The notes below the pieces were generated by a model. The model did no database searches and was not told where the DNA came from. It saw nothing but the letters and a program-made list of their open reading frames with translations. Shown piece by piece: positions 6,876 through 14,401 of a stretch of 14,428 bases of DNA. The DNA comes from Limosilactobacillus antri DSM 16041 (GTDB lineage Bacteria > Bacillota > Bacilli > Lactobacillales > Lactobacillaceae): contig NZ_GG700734.1 in the NCBI RefSeq assembly GCF_000160835.1, forward strand, positions 141,409-155,836. Reading direction: 5' to 3'. Position 1 is the stretch's first letter; every line of letters starts with the position of its first letter. A program made the translations under genes and the position numbers.

Positions 6876-7199
6876 ATGAACGATATTTCCAAAAGTGATT
6901 GGAAGCTGTACCGGCAATTGTTGCCGCAATGGCAGGAGCGGTATATGAAGAAACTTAATCAGGAATATATTCAAATCTTGCGTAGTGATGACCTTGCGTC
7001 AGCTAATTTCTGGCGACTGGAAAAAAGGATCAAGGCCGACCGCCGCTCACCGGGAGTGATATGCGAAGTATCCCGCCGGTCAATGCTGACGATTCTTGTC
7101 CAGCTATTAGGCCAGCAGGTCATTACGCAAGCGGACCTGGTTGACTTTGGTCCCGAGCTAAGAGCGCAAGTCGACGACCTCAGTAATCTATATAATTAA
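6876..7199 (+). CDS. Small conserved cytosolic protein, function unknown
   Basis: A 107-residue hydrophilic, mostly helical protein starting MNDISKSDWKLYRQLLPQWQERYM. Central segments include LASANFWRLEKRIKADRRSPGV, split as FWRLEKRI and KADRRSPGV, followed by a C-terminal acidic helix. I recognise this as a widespread Firmicutes small protein sometimes labelled 'multidrug transporter'; that label is wrong here, since there are no membrane segments. AGAGGTGA at 6862-6869 is well spaced to ATG 6876. A leader frame from GTG 6853 (8 codons, own AAGGTGA site) ends in TGA overlapping this ATG, which could couple translation. It ends at a bidirectional terminator shared with the convergent gene. 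Confidence 0.75.
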   Translation: MNDISKSDWKLYRQLLPQWQERYMKKLNQEYIQILRSDDLASANFWRLEKRIKADRRSPGVICEVSRRSMLTILVQLLGQQVITQADLVDFGPELRAQVDDLSNLYN

Positions 7200-7203
7200 G
7201 CAG

Positions 7204-7253
7204 AAAAACCAAGCCCGCCACTAGTGTGCCAGTAACGAGCTTGGTTTATTTTT
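7204..7253. terminator. Bidirectional terminator between convergent genes
   Basis: AAACCAAGC (7206-7214) pairs with GCTTGGTTT (7239-7247), with two further CG pairs after a mismatch. ATTTTT follows on the plus strand, and the A5 at 7204-7208 gives a T tail on the minus strand. It serves the gene ending at 7199 and the minus-strand gene ending at 7252. Confidence 0.75.
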
Positions 7254-7881
7254 AACGTAATGCTTTCCGGTAGCCGGCGGCTTGGGCTTCGGCTTCCGAT
7301 TTGAAGTAGACGGCATTGCCAGTGTTCATCCGGTAACCGTGCTGGCCTGGGGTGTGGTAAACCATCGTCCGGCTGTTACCGACGATCGTACCCGCCTGGT
7401 CGGTCGTCATGTCACCATTATTGCGTACCGTCGTGTTAGTCGATTCGGCAGTTGCTGATGGCGCAGTGCTGCTTGCATCGCTGGTGTCCTCGTCCTTGGC
7501 GGCTGATTCGCTAGTATCGCTACGCTCAGCGCTGGATTCCGCGTCAGCGTCCTCATCTTTGCTTTCGTCATCCGCATCATCACTGCTGGAGCTGCGGGTA
7601 GAATGTTTATGGCTGGTTTTAGCGCTGCTGCTTTCTTCATGGTGGCCAGTCTGCTGGTTACCAGCAAGGGCCCCGGTAAAGCCGAAGCACAGGATCATCA
7701 CAAGCACCGCGGGCAGTACCCGCTTTTTAAGTAAGGCGTGCCGTTCAGCCTTGTTGCGCACTGCTTGGTAAATAAAGTAGCCGCTGGCCCCCAGGGCGAC
7801 GATTCCGCCCACAAGCAAAAAGAATTTGATAAATACGATGACGATCGCCAAAGCAACAATTACGATAAATGTCTTTTTCAT
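7252..7881 (-). CDS. Membrane-anchored protein with acidic Ser-rich linker and sunset-like C-terminus
   Basis: A 209-residue protein with two or three N-terminal hydrophobic segments (residues ~4-43 and ~56-74, separated by basic residues). A long low-complexity linker rich in Ser, Asp, Glu and Ala follows (~80-150). The C-terminal ~45 residues (GTIVGNSRTMVYHTPGQHGY, then MNTGNAVYFKSEAEAQAAGYRKA) match the small module found at protein ends in Firmicutes and labelled 'sunset' or Ada-metal-binding-like; the Cys residues of metal-binding versions are absent. GGGAGGAAG precedes the ATG. The linker and C-terminal module probably lie outside the membrane. It shares an upstream region with the divergent L,D-transpeptidase gene, which hints at a cell-envelope role. 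Function unknown. Confidence 0.78.
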   Translation of the reverse strand: MKKTFIVIVALAIVIVFIKFFLLVGGIVALGASGYFIYQAVRNKAERHALLKKRVLPAVLVMILCFGFTGALAGNQQTGHHEESSSAKTSHKHSTRSSSSDDADDESKDEDADAESSAERSDTSESAAKDEDTSDASSTAPSATAESTNTTVRNNGDMTTDQAGTIVGNSRTMVYHTPGQHGYRMNTGNAVYFKSEAEAQAAGYRKALR

Positions 7882-7911
7882 CTTCTTCCTCCCAAATAAA
7901 AATACTTTTTT

Positions 7912-7940
7912 ATTATACGGGAAAGGGCTGGTGGTGAAAA
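7912..7940 (-). promoter_or_regulatory. Promoter of the membrane protein gene
   Basis: On the minus strand TTTTCA and TATAAT are separated by exactly 17 bp. The -10 lies about 30 nt upstream of the minus-strand ATG. It is back-to-back with the promoter at 7987-8017. Confidence 0.7.
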
Positions 7941-7986
7941 TAGGTGAATTTTCGTTTCCTGCACAAATCGGCAGTTACCTGAAAAA

Positions 7987-8017
7987 TTACCCTTAGAATA
8001 AGTTCCCGTTGTATAAT
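7987..8017 (+). promoter_or_regulatory. Promoter of the L,D-transpeptidase gene
   Basis: A perfect TATAAT at 8012-8017 is preceded by a -35-like TTACCC at 7987-7992 with a long 19-bp spacer. It is followed by GGGGGAGG (8035-8042) and the ATG at 8056, so the gene start is equipped for expression although the frame is broken downstream. Confidence 0.6.
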
Positions 8018-8223
8018 AAGCAGGAAATCTCATTGGGGGAGGAAGTTTTAGTCCGATGAAAGAACACAAGAAGTTATATAAGCACGGAAAACTATGGGTC
8101 ACGGCGACGCTCTTTGCGCTTGCGCTCGGGATTACCGTTGGCGCGGGACAGGCGGAGGCCGCCACTGATTCGGCAGCAGCTGCGCCAGTTATCCAGCAGT
8201 TCAGTCAACCGGTTGCAAAAATT

Positions 8224-8230
8224 GGGGGGG
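8224..8230 (+). repeat. Run of seven G at the frame break
   Basis: The homopolymer lies 56 codons into the gene, between signal peptide and first repeat. Adding one G or removing two joins the signal-peptide frame to the mature-protein frame. G tracts are typical slippage sites in contingency genes and also typical sequencing-error sites. Confidence 0.85.
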
Positions 8231-8330
8231 TACCAACCAGCAACCTTCTGTCGTAACTAGCTCTCAACAGAATGCTAACCAGGTTCCGCGTTCAAACGGC
8301 GACCAGGCTAACGTCAATTTAAACGACCAC

Positions 8331-10106
8331 GGCAACTATGCCTGGCTAGACCAGACCAATTTGAACTCAGACGGCACGTTGACGGTCAGCGGCTGGCACG
8401 CCACGAACGCATCGCGGGGGCGGCAATATCATTACATTATTGCCTTCGACCCGACACGCAACACAGAAATTGCCCGGCAAGATGTCACCGAAAGTGCGGC
8501 TAACCGTCCCGACGTTGCGCGGGTTCACCCGGTTGCCGGTGCCGCGCAGTCTGGCTTTACTGCCAGTTTTGACCTCGGCCAGCGCTTGGCAACCCTTGAC
8601 CGGGTCCAAATTATCAGCCGCTACACTGACGATCCGGCCGGGAACGGTAACGCGGCGGACTATTGGTTTACGCCAATCGTGATTGACCGTGCTAATCGGG
8701 CCAATCTTGACTCGGTTGGCGCTGCTGATGGACAGCTAGTATTAAACGGCTGGCACGCGACCAATTTGGTTGCTGATAAGGGTTACCATTACATTATTTT
8801 GCTTGACCGGACAACTAATCGGGAAGTGGCCCGGGTAAGAGTTGATACTCCAGTCGCCCGCCCTGATGTTGCCAAGGCCTTTCCTGGTGTTTATCATGCC
8901 GATCAATCTGGCTTTGTTGCTAAATTTGCTATGGACAATGTTAACCTGAGCCACCGGCTTCAAGTCATCAGCCGCTATTCCGGAAGTACCGATGGTAACA
9001 GTGACTATCTAGACTACTGGTTCAACCCGATTGTCAGTGCCAATAATCAAGTCAACCAGGGCTGGCTAGAAACGGTCAACTTGAGTGATGGTCAGCATTT
9101 GTCCTTTAGCGGCTGGCATGCTAGTACATTAGCGCCGTTTGAAACTAACCATTTTGGAATTCTCTTCGACCTGACAAGCAATTCTCAGGTAGCATCCGTT
9201 AACACTGCACGGGTAAACCGTCCTGATATTGCTAATTTCTTGCCCAACGTTGCCGGTGCTGGGCAATCAGGGTTTAAAGGGCAAATTGGGTTGAACGGGT
9301 TGAACCTGCAACCAGATCACCGTTATGCCATTGTCAGCCGTTATTCAACCAGTAACAGTGGAAATGGCGGAGCCGGTCAATATACTGACTTTTGGTCTGC
9401 ACCGTTTACGCTTAACCAGCGTGCTTCTTATGTTGAGGGTGTCAAGATGACTGAGGAGGGGCTGCAGGTCAGTGGCTGGGTAATCAGCGATCAGTCGCTG
9501 AACAAGCGTCATCCGTATTTATTAGTCATGAATGATGGTAGAGAGGTCAATCGATCAGCCCTTCACCTAACAAAGCGGTCGGATATCGCAAAGATTTATG
9601 GTGGGGTTTATAATAGTGCTAACAGTAGCTTCTCTACGATGGTTAGACTTGATCCCGCGCAAATTACGGGGAAGATGCAATTAATTTTGCGCTTCTCTGA
9701 CGATGAGTACGGGAATGGGAATTGTGATGACCAATACAGTCCGGTTTACGCTTCTAGTGCCGGGCACTTTGACGCAATTCAAGTCAGCCCGCAAAGTATT
9801 TATGTTGCCGGTTGGCACGCTAGCAACCAAGCCGTTGGCAAGCCATATCAATACCTGATCTTTATCGACAACCAAACGGGCCGTGAACTTTACCGGCAGG
9901 AGGTCTTGGATAAGAACTGCGCCCGGCCTGACGTTGCTAAGGCCGAACCGGCGATCTACAACAGTGGCAATTCCGGTTACCAACTTGGCTTCAACATCCC
10001 TGGCCAGCTCAACCACCACATGGTGCGGATTATCCACCGGTTTACCGACGACGCTGCAGGGAACGGCAACGCGGTCGACGAATGGTCTGGCCTGGTTTCG
10101 ATCAAT
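8331..10106 (+). repeat. Five RDV-type protein repeats (transpeptidase)
   Basis: Approximate units are 8331-8690, 8697-9047, 9057-9410, 9420-9752 and 9762-10106. Each runs from a short LD/V strand through GWHAxN, an H-Y/F-IILFD strand, RPDV, ~11 residues, SGF, ~20 residues, SRY(S/T), GN, and DYWFxP. Unit 4 is divergent: GWVIS replaces GWHA, and RSDI...SSF replaces RPDV...SGF. These match the RDV motif described in L. reuteri glucansucrase N-termini and probably serve in surface or glycan binding. Confidence 0.85.
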
Positions 10107-10587
10107 GCGATGCGGACACCGATTGACTACCGTCAGCCGTCAGAATACTTTGCCTACCCGAACCTGAGCCAGCTGAATAACTTCTGGATCCACGTGCGGA
10201 TCGGCCAAAACCGGGTCTACCTGATGAACAACAATGACGTGGTTTACACGATGTACTGTACCGCTGGCTACTACCAAAACGGGGTCAGCACCACGCCGCT
10301 GGGGACCTACTACATTCAGGATGAGCGGGGGAACAGTTTCTATAATGGTGCCTTAGGTGAAGGGGCCAACTACTGGACGTCCTTCCTAAATCACGGGGAA
10401 TACCTCTTCCACACGGTACCAACTGACCGCTGGGGCAACTACAAGCCGGGTGAGGCGGCCCAGCTGGGAATCAACCAGGGTTCCCACGGCTGTATCCGGC
10501 TTTCGATCCCCGACGCTTACTGGATCATGCACAATGTTCCAACTGGCACCCGGGTCGTTATTGACAATTAAGTATCTTCAGGGAGCT

Positions 10588-10696
10588 GTGACCCAACCCA
10601 CGGTTAGGGACTGTAAGGCTAGCCTAGGACGATCATTGGCACGGCACGGGCCGGTGATTGTCCGTAGCTAGACTCTAAGTCCTTGGGTTGGGTCAC
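10588..10696 (+). ncRNA. 109-nt imperfect hairpin, candidate structured RNA or palindromic element
   Basis: The outer arms GTGACCCAACCCA (10588-10600) and TGGGTTGGGTCAC (10684-10696) pair perfectly over 13 bp. Inner arms 10627-10640 and 10650-10663 pair over 14 bp, including three G-U pairs, around a 9-nt loop (ACGGCACGG). The middle pairs through GGGACT/AGTCCT and CTAGC/GCTAG with small bulges. It lies 16 nt after the transpeptidase stop codon and 35 nt before the terminator. No T tract follows, so it is not itself a terminator. G-U rather than A-C wobbles favour a plus-strand RNA; a MITE-like element is the alternative. Confidence 0.5.
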
Positions 10697-10731
10697 GTGA
10701 TATCTTTAAAATATTCGGAACTAAAACGAGA

Positions 10732-10769
10732 GCCTGTGACAAAACATAGTTTTGTCACAGGCCCTTTTT
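10732..10769 (+). terminator. Strong rho-independent terminator
   Basis: A perfect 14-bp stem (10732-10745 with 10749-10762) closes on a 3-nt ATA loop and is followed by CCTTTTT. It ends the transpeptidase transcript after the long hairpin. Confidence 0.92.
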
Positions 10770-10802
10770 GACCTCTGATGGTGCTGGTGGCCCCGCTTTT
10801 TA

Positions 10803-10811
10803 TGCTAAAAT
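10803..10811 (+). promoter_or_regulatory. Extended -10 of the OCD-family gene
   Basis: TGCTAAAAT fits an extended -10 (TG-n-TAAAAT). No good -35 lies 17 bp upstream. The AGGAGG at 10840-10845 and ATG at 10852 follow. Confidence 0.45.
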
Positions 10812-10851
10812 AAAATCGCTTACAGAATTATTATCCTTTAGGAGGTTCACC

Positions 10852-11841
10852 ATGAAGTACCTATCATCCGCTGACATCCAGGCCTGCTTTTCCATGCAGG
10901 ACGCCATCGACGCTGACAAAGCGGCCCTAGCTAGTTACTCCGCCGGTCAGGCCGCCGTGCCCCTCCGCACTAACCTGAACATTGCTGACCAAAATGGTCG
11001 AAGCCTCTTTATGCCCGGCTACGTTCGCGGCAGTGCCCCCGCCCTGGGGATGAAGATTGTTTCGGTGTATCCAAAGAACATCCAGCGGGGGCTGCCCAGT
11101 GTTCCGGCTACGATGGTGGTACTGGACGCGCATACCGGAATCGTTCCCGCCATTCTCGACGGCACCTACCTAACCCAGCTGCGGACTGGCGCCGTCCAGG
11201 GCGCTGCCACCGACCTGCTTGCCAGGGCCGACAGTAAGACGGGCCTGCTAATCGGCACCGGCGGTCAGGCCCGCGCCCAATTAATTGCGCTGCTGACGGT
11301 GCGGCCGCTGACCAAGGTCTACATTGCGAGCCGTGATTACGAGCGGGCCCGGACCTTTGTTAACCGGGAGCGGGAGTGGGTTGCGGACCACTTTGCGGCT
11401 GACCTGGTCGCGATTCCGGACCCCAACCAGGTGGTCAACGCGGCTGACGTCATTACCTGCGTGACGACCGCCCATGACCCGGTCTTTGATGGCCGGTTGG
11501 TTGCGCCCGGTACTCACATCAACGGGGTCGGCGCGTATACGCCGGAGATGTGTGAAGTCCCGCCGGAAGCCATTGCTCAGGCTAACCGGATCTTTGTCGA
11601 TACGGCGGATGGGGCGCTGGCCGAGGCCGGCGACCTTCTTGCGACCCTCCACGCGGGGCAGATTCAGCGGGAAAACATTGTTGAGTTGGGGCAGCTAGTT
11701 AATGGTCAGGTCCCCGGCCGGACGAGTGCCGACGAGATCACCTTTTTTAAAACAGTCGGCTCAGCGGTTTTGGACGTGGTGGTCGCTAGTCAAATCGTTG
11801 ACCGGGCCAATGCGCGAGGGATTGGGACGGAATTGTCTTAG
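10852..11841 (+). CDS. Ornithine cyclodeaminase/mu-crystallin family NAD(P)-dependent enzyme
   Basis: A 329-residue cytosolic oxidoreductase of the OCD/mu-crystallin family. The Rossmann motif is GLLIGTGGQARAQ (131-143). Substrate-site residues are conserved: the Arg region of PLRTN (~39), Lys68 in MKIVSVYP and Arg111 in QLRTGA. The GD pair that supplies the catalytic Asp in true ornithine cyclodeaminase is replaced by GAY in NGVGAYTPEM (~224-233), as in alanine dehydrogenase/ketimine reductase-like members. So 'ornithine cyclodeaminase' is probably not the reaction; reduction of a keto/imino acid is more likely. The ATG at 10852 has an AGGAGG 6 nt upstream. The gene is GC-rich, has its own promoter and stands between two paralogous surface genes with no obvious functional link. 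Confidence 0.88.
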   Translation: MKYLSSADIQACFSMQDAIDADKAALASYSAGQAAVPLRTNLNIADQNGRSLFMPGYVRGSAPALGMKIVSVYPKNIQRGLPSVPATMVVLDAHTGIVPAILDGTYLTQLRTGAVQGAATDLLARADSKTGLLIGTGGQARAQLIALLTVRPLTKVYIASRDYERARTFVNREREWVADHFAADLVAIPDPNQVVNAADVITCVTTAHDPVFDGRLVAPGTHINGVGAYTPEMCEVPPEAIAQANRIFVDTADGALAEAGDLLATLHAGQIQRENIVELGQLVNGQVPGRTSADEITFFKTVGSAVLDVVVASQIVDRANARGIGTELS

Positions 11842-11895
11842 CTGCCTTTGCCAGCGGTCCGCTGAAAAAAGCTTCGCTGGGGCGTTCAAATAGGG

Positions 11896-11928
11896 TACAA
11901 TTTAATACGTAAAATTTAGTTAAAGGGA
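11896..11928 (+). promoter_or_regulatory. -10 box and ribosome binding site of the CAP-protein gene
   Basis: TACAAT at 11896-11901 is a good -10 without a clear -35. AAAGGGA at 11922-11928 is well placed for ATG 11937. No clear terminator was found between the OCD gene and this promoter, so read-through is possible. Confidence 0.45.
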
Positions 11929-12071
11929 ATTTACTGATGAATAATAAATGGCTTAAAGCAGTTTCAACGATAGCAGTGACGACCGTTGCTGGTCTGGTGC
12001 TGGTGAGCAATAACGCGCGGGCGGACACCACAAGCGCGGCGCCGATTAGCCAGCAGCTGACGGTGAATAAT

Positions 12072-12074
12072 TAA
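12072..12074 (+). other. In-frame TAA between signal peptide and CAP domain
   Basis: The stop follows codons for LTVNN and precedes APASTATSLN in the same frame. One base change (for instance from CAA, GAA or AAA) would explain it. No other stop occurs before 14394. Confidence 0.9.
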
Positions 12075-12926
12075 GCGCCGGCCAGTACGGCCACCAGCCT
12101 CAACCTCTATTCTAACAACTTGGCCCAAGTTCAGGCGGCCCAGGCCATCAACTTTCCGGCGGGCTACACCTTAGACGCGGTCCGTAATGTCAATAGCCAG
12201 GCCGCGGCCAATGCCTTTGAGCAGACCGCCCAGCAGGGAATTTACAATAATAATTACCAGTCTGACACCGCGGCGGCCGCTCAAGCGGTTGACCTCAACA
12301 GCCTCACCGCTGACCAGGTCAGCCAGCTCAACCAGTACGGCCTCAACTTGGTCAACCGGGCCCGGGCCGAATTCGGCTTGGCGCCGTTTACCCAAAACGC
12401 CGGAACCATCAACCAGGTGCGGGCACTAGCCCTGGAATACCAGTTCCGCAACGAGTCGCTCCTCAATGGCCACTGGCACGATTACGAGATCCTGCAGGGC
12501 CGGTCGGAAAACATCGCTGCCCACCAGGTTTACGTGGATCAGATCTCCAACCTAGCGGCGCGGCCGTTTGCCAGCGCGGTCGGGACCGATTTTGCCAACG
12601 TCAACGCGGTGCCATTGTTTACTATCAAGACGATGGACGACTTGCGGGCCTGCGTTTACTATGGTTTGATGGGGATGCTCTTCAATGACGCCGGCGACCT
12701 CTTCGGCCACGCCCAGAACTTTCTGACCGTCCAGCAACCAATCACCACGCTGGCCCTGTATCCGTCCCTGACTTACACAACGGGCAGGGGAACCTGGTCG
12801 AACGGCACCCCATTTACCTTCCGCTTGGAAAACATTGATATGCACTACATCTGGGCGACTGGTGCCAATAACAACCAGCACGATTTCGGTAACCAGGGGA
12901 CGGTCACCCCTGATTGGGACCGAACT

Positions 12927-14369
12927 GACAATGGCAACTACGCCTGGCTGGACGGGGCCTTTATTAGCAGTACCGGCCAGCTGGTCGCTACCGGCTGGCA
13001 CGCGACCAACGCCGCACAAGGTCGGCCCTACCACTACTTGATTGCGTTGGACCAGAATGGTCATGAACTCCAGCGGGTGGCGACCCACCGGGTTGACCGT
13101 CCCGATGTGCAGCGGGCCCACAACGTTTATGACGCCGCCAAGGCGGGCTTTGCAACCCAGCTCGACCTGGCGGCCAAACTGGCCAAGGTGACTAGCATTC
13201 GATTAATCAGCCGGTATAGCGGTAGTATGGACGGTAACAGTGATTACGTAGATTACTGGTTTGCGCCGCTGACGGTGGACCAGGGCAACTATGCCAATTT
13301 GGACGGGGCCGCGGTGGTAGGTGACCAGTTGCGGCTCAGCGGTTGGCACACCAGTAACCAGGCTTCTGGAAAGGCCTACCACTACATCATTATTTTGAAT
13401 AATGGTCATGAAGTGGGGCGGCAGCTAGTATCCGCGGGCGCGAACCGGCCAGACGTTGCTAACGTGTACGGCCACATTGCTGGCGCTGGGCAATCCGGCT
13501 TTAGCGTGGACTTTGCCCTGGCGGCCCTCAATTTTAACCAGCGGGTTCAGGTGTTGAGCCGCTATACCGATGACCCCGCCGGCAACGGCAACGCGGTCGA
13601 CTACTGGTTTGCCCCGTTGACGGACGGCCAGTACAGCAACCAGGCCGCCCTGGATAACTTTGCCGTTAGCAACGGCCGGCTAAAGGTTGCCGGCTGGCAC
13701 GCGAATGGGGTCAGTCGGTTTGAACAGCATCACTTCATTATTCTATTTGACGCGACGACTAACCAGCAGGTGGAATCTTACCTGGTCAGCGCCGTTGCCC
13801 GTCCCGATGTTCAACGGGTTTATCCGGGAGTTGCCAACGCCGGCCAGTCCGGTTTTAGCTTAGACTTGGATTTAGCCGCCCTCAACCTGGTGCCGGGGCA
13901 CCGCTACGTGGTTATCAGCCGGTACTCCAGCAGCGCTGCCGGTAACGGCAATGGCAACGGCAGTCAGTATACCGATTACTGGTTTGCGCCCCAGGAACTA
14001 CTGTCCGGTCAGGAAGCCGGGTACGTAGACCAGCACCTGCTCCGGCAAGTTGGTGGCCGGACCGCATTAACGGTGGCTGGTTGGCGGGTCACTAACCTGG
14101 CTCGTGGCTACCATACCCTAATCCTATTTGACAACACTCGGGGACGGGAGCTGGCCCGGCAGACGGTTGCCGACACGCCAACAGGTTTGGCCCGGCCAGA
14201 CATCATGCGCTTGTACGGACGGCAGTACCTGAATGCTGCACGCGCCGGTTTTACGGGAACGATAAGCTTACCAGCGGGGTGGCCGCAGGGGGATGACTAT
14301 ACAATAATTAGCCGTTATACCCCGACCCCCGATGCAAACCGTGACTACGTGGACGTTTTCTACCACTTG
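12927..14369 (+). repeat. Four RDV-type protein repeats (CAP protein)
   Basis: Approximate units are 12927-13280, 13284-13620, 13632-14000 and 14013-14369. Units 1-3 carry GWHA/GWHT, RPDV, (S/A)GF, SRY(S/T) and DYWFAP. Unit 4 has GWRVTN, RPDI, AGF and a changed end (DVFYHLG). Units 3 and 4 resemble units 3 and 4 of the transpeptidase protein more than their own neighbours. Confidence 0.85.
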
Positions 14370-14401
14370 GGGAGCTTAAATTTTGAACAACTTTAATGAC
14401 A

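Larger units (their letters stand above)
8056..10571 (+). pseudogene. Secreted L,D-transpeptidase with RDV repeats, frame broken at a G7 tract
   Basis: The gene would encode an 838-residue wall enzyme that cross-links or remodels peptidoglycan. A KxYKxGKxW signal peptide (KLYKHGKLW, residues 6-14, hydrophobic core, AEA cleavage region) is followed by a short Ser/Gln/Asn linker, five ~115-residue repeats (8331-10106), and a C-terminal YkuD domain (about 10158-10568). The YkuD motif is HTVPTD...SHGCIRLS, with catalytic Cys encoded at 10491-10493. The frame from ATG 8056 reads into a stop at 8254 after GGGGGGG (8224-8230). The -1 frame is open from the G run to 10571, so eight or five G would restore one continuous protein. 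Without a shift only a 66-residue signal-peptide fragment is made. The remainder has no other lesion, so this is phase variation, recent decay, ribosomal or transcriptional slippage, or a sequencing error. No LPXTG anchor is present. Confidence 0.85.
11937..14396 (+). pseudogene. Secreted CAP-domain protein with RDV repeats, interrupted by an in-frame TAA
   Basis: The 820-codon frame begins with a Sec signal peptide (MNNKWLKAVST, hydrophobic core, NARA cleavage region at ~29). It then meets TAA at 12072-12074 after 45 codons and stays open in the same frame to 14396. Behind the stop lies a CAP/SCP-like domain (about 12300-12870), resembling the SEC10/PgrA surface-exclusion type. Its motifs are LVNRARAEFGLAPF, GHWHDYE...SENIA and GHAQNFL, with the conserved His and Glu. 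Four RDV repeats follow (12927-14369). There is no LPXTG anchor and no transpeptidase domain. The in-frame TTG at 12120 has no ribosome binding site and would lack a signal peptide, so no exported protein is expected without readthrough. The single lesion in a clean frame suggests a recent nonsense mutation or a sequence error. Confidence 0.8.

Noticed and set aside
6705..6974. Minus-strand reading frame of 89 codons
   Set aside because: It overlaps the start of the well-supported gene at 6876, has low-complexity Leu/Ser/Pro composition and no convincing start signal.
8361..10571. A separate transpeptidase gene starting at TTG 8361
   Set aside because: The TTG lies inside repeat 1, lacks a ribosome binding site and a signal peptide; the frame clearly continues upstream to the G7 tract.
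11851..11880. Hairpin-like repeat CCAGCG/CGCTGG after the OCD gene as a terminator
   Set aside because: The stem is short with an 18-nt loop and is followed by G-rich sequence, not a T run.
12552..13121. Minus-strand reading frame of 189 codons opposite the CAP domain
   Set aside because: Antisense to a domain-coherent frame, without ribosome binding site; typical shadow in GC-rich sequence.
8331..14369. Repeat regions as possible CRISPR or transposon sequence
   Set aside because: Periodicity is ~345-370 bases, in frame and divergent at DNA level while conserved as protein motifs; these are protein domain repeats.
12120..14396. A separate CAP gene starting at TTG 12120
   Set aside because: No ribosome binding site or signal peptide; the same frame reads back to the TAA at 12072 and to a proper signal peptide start at 11937.
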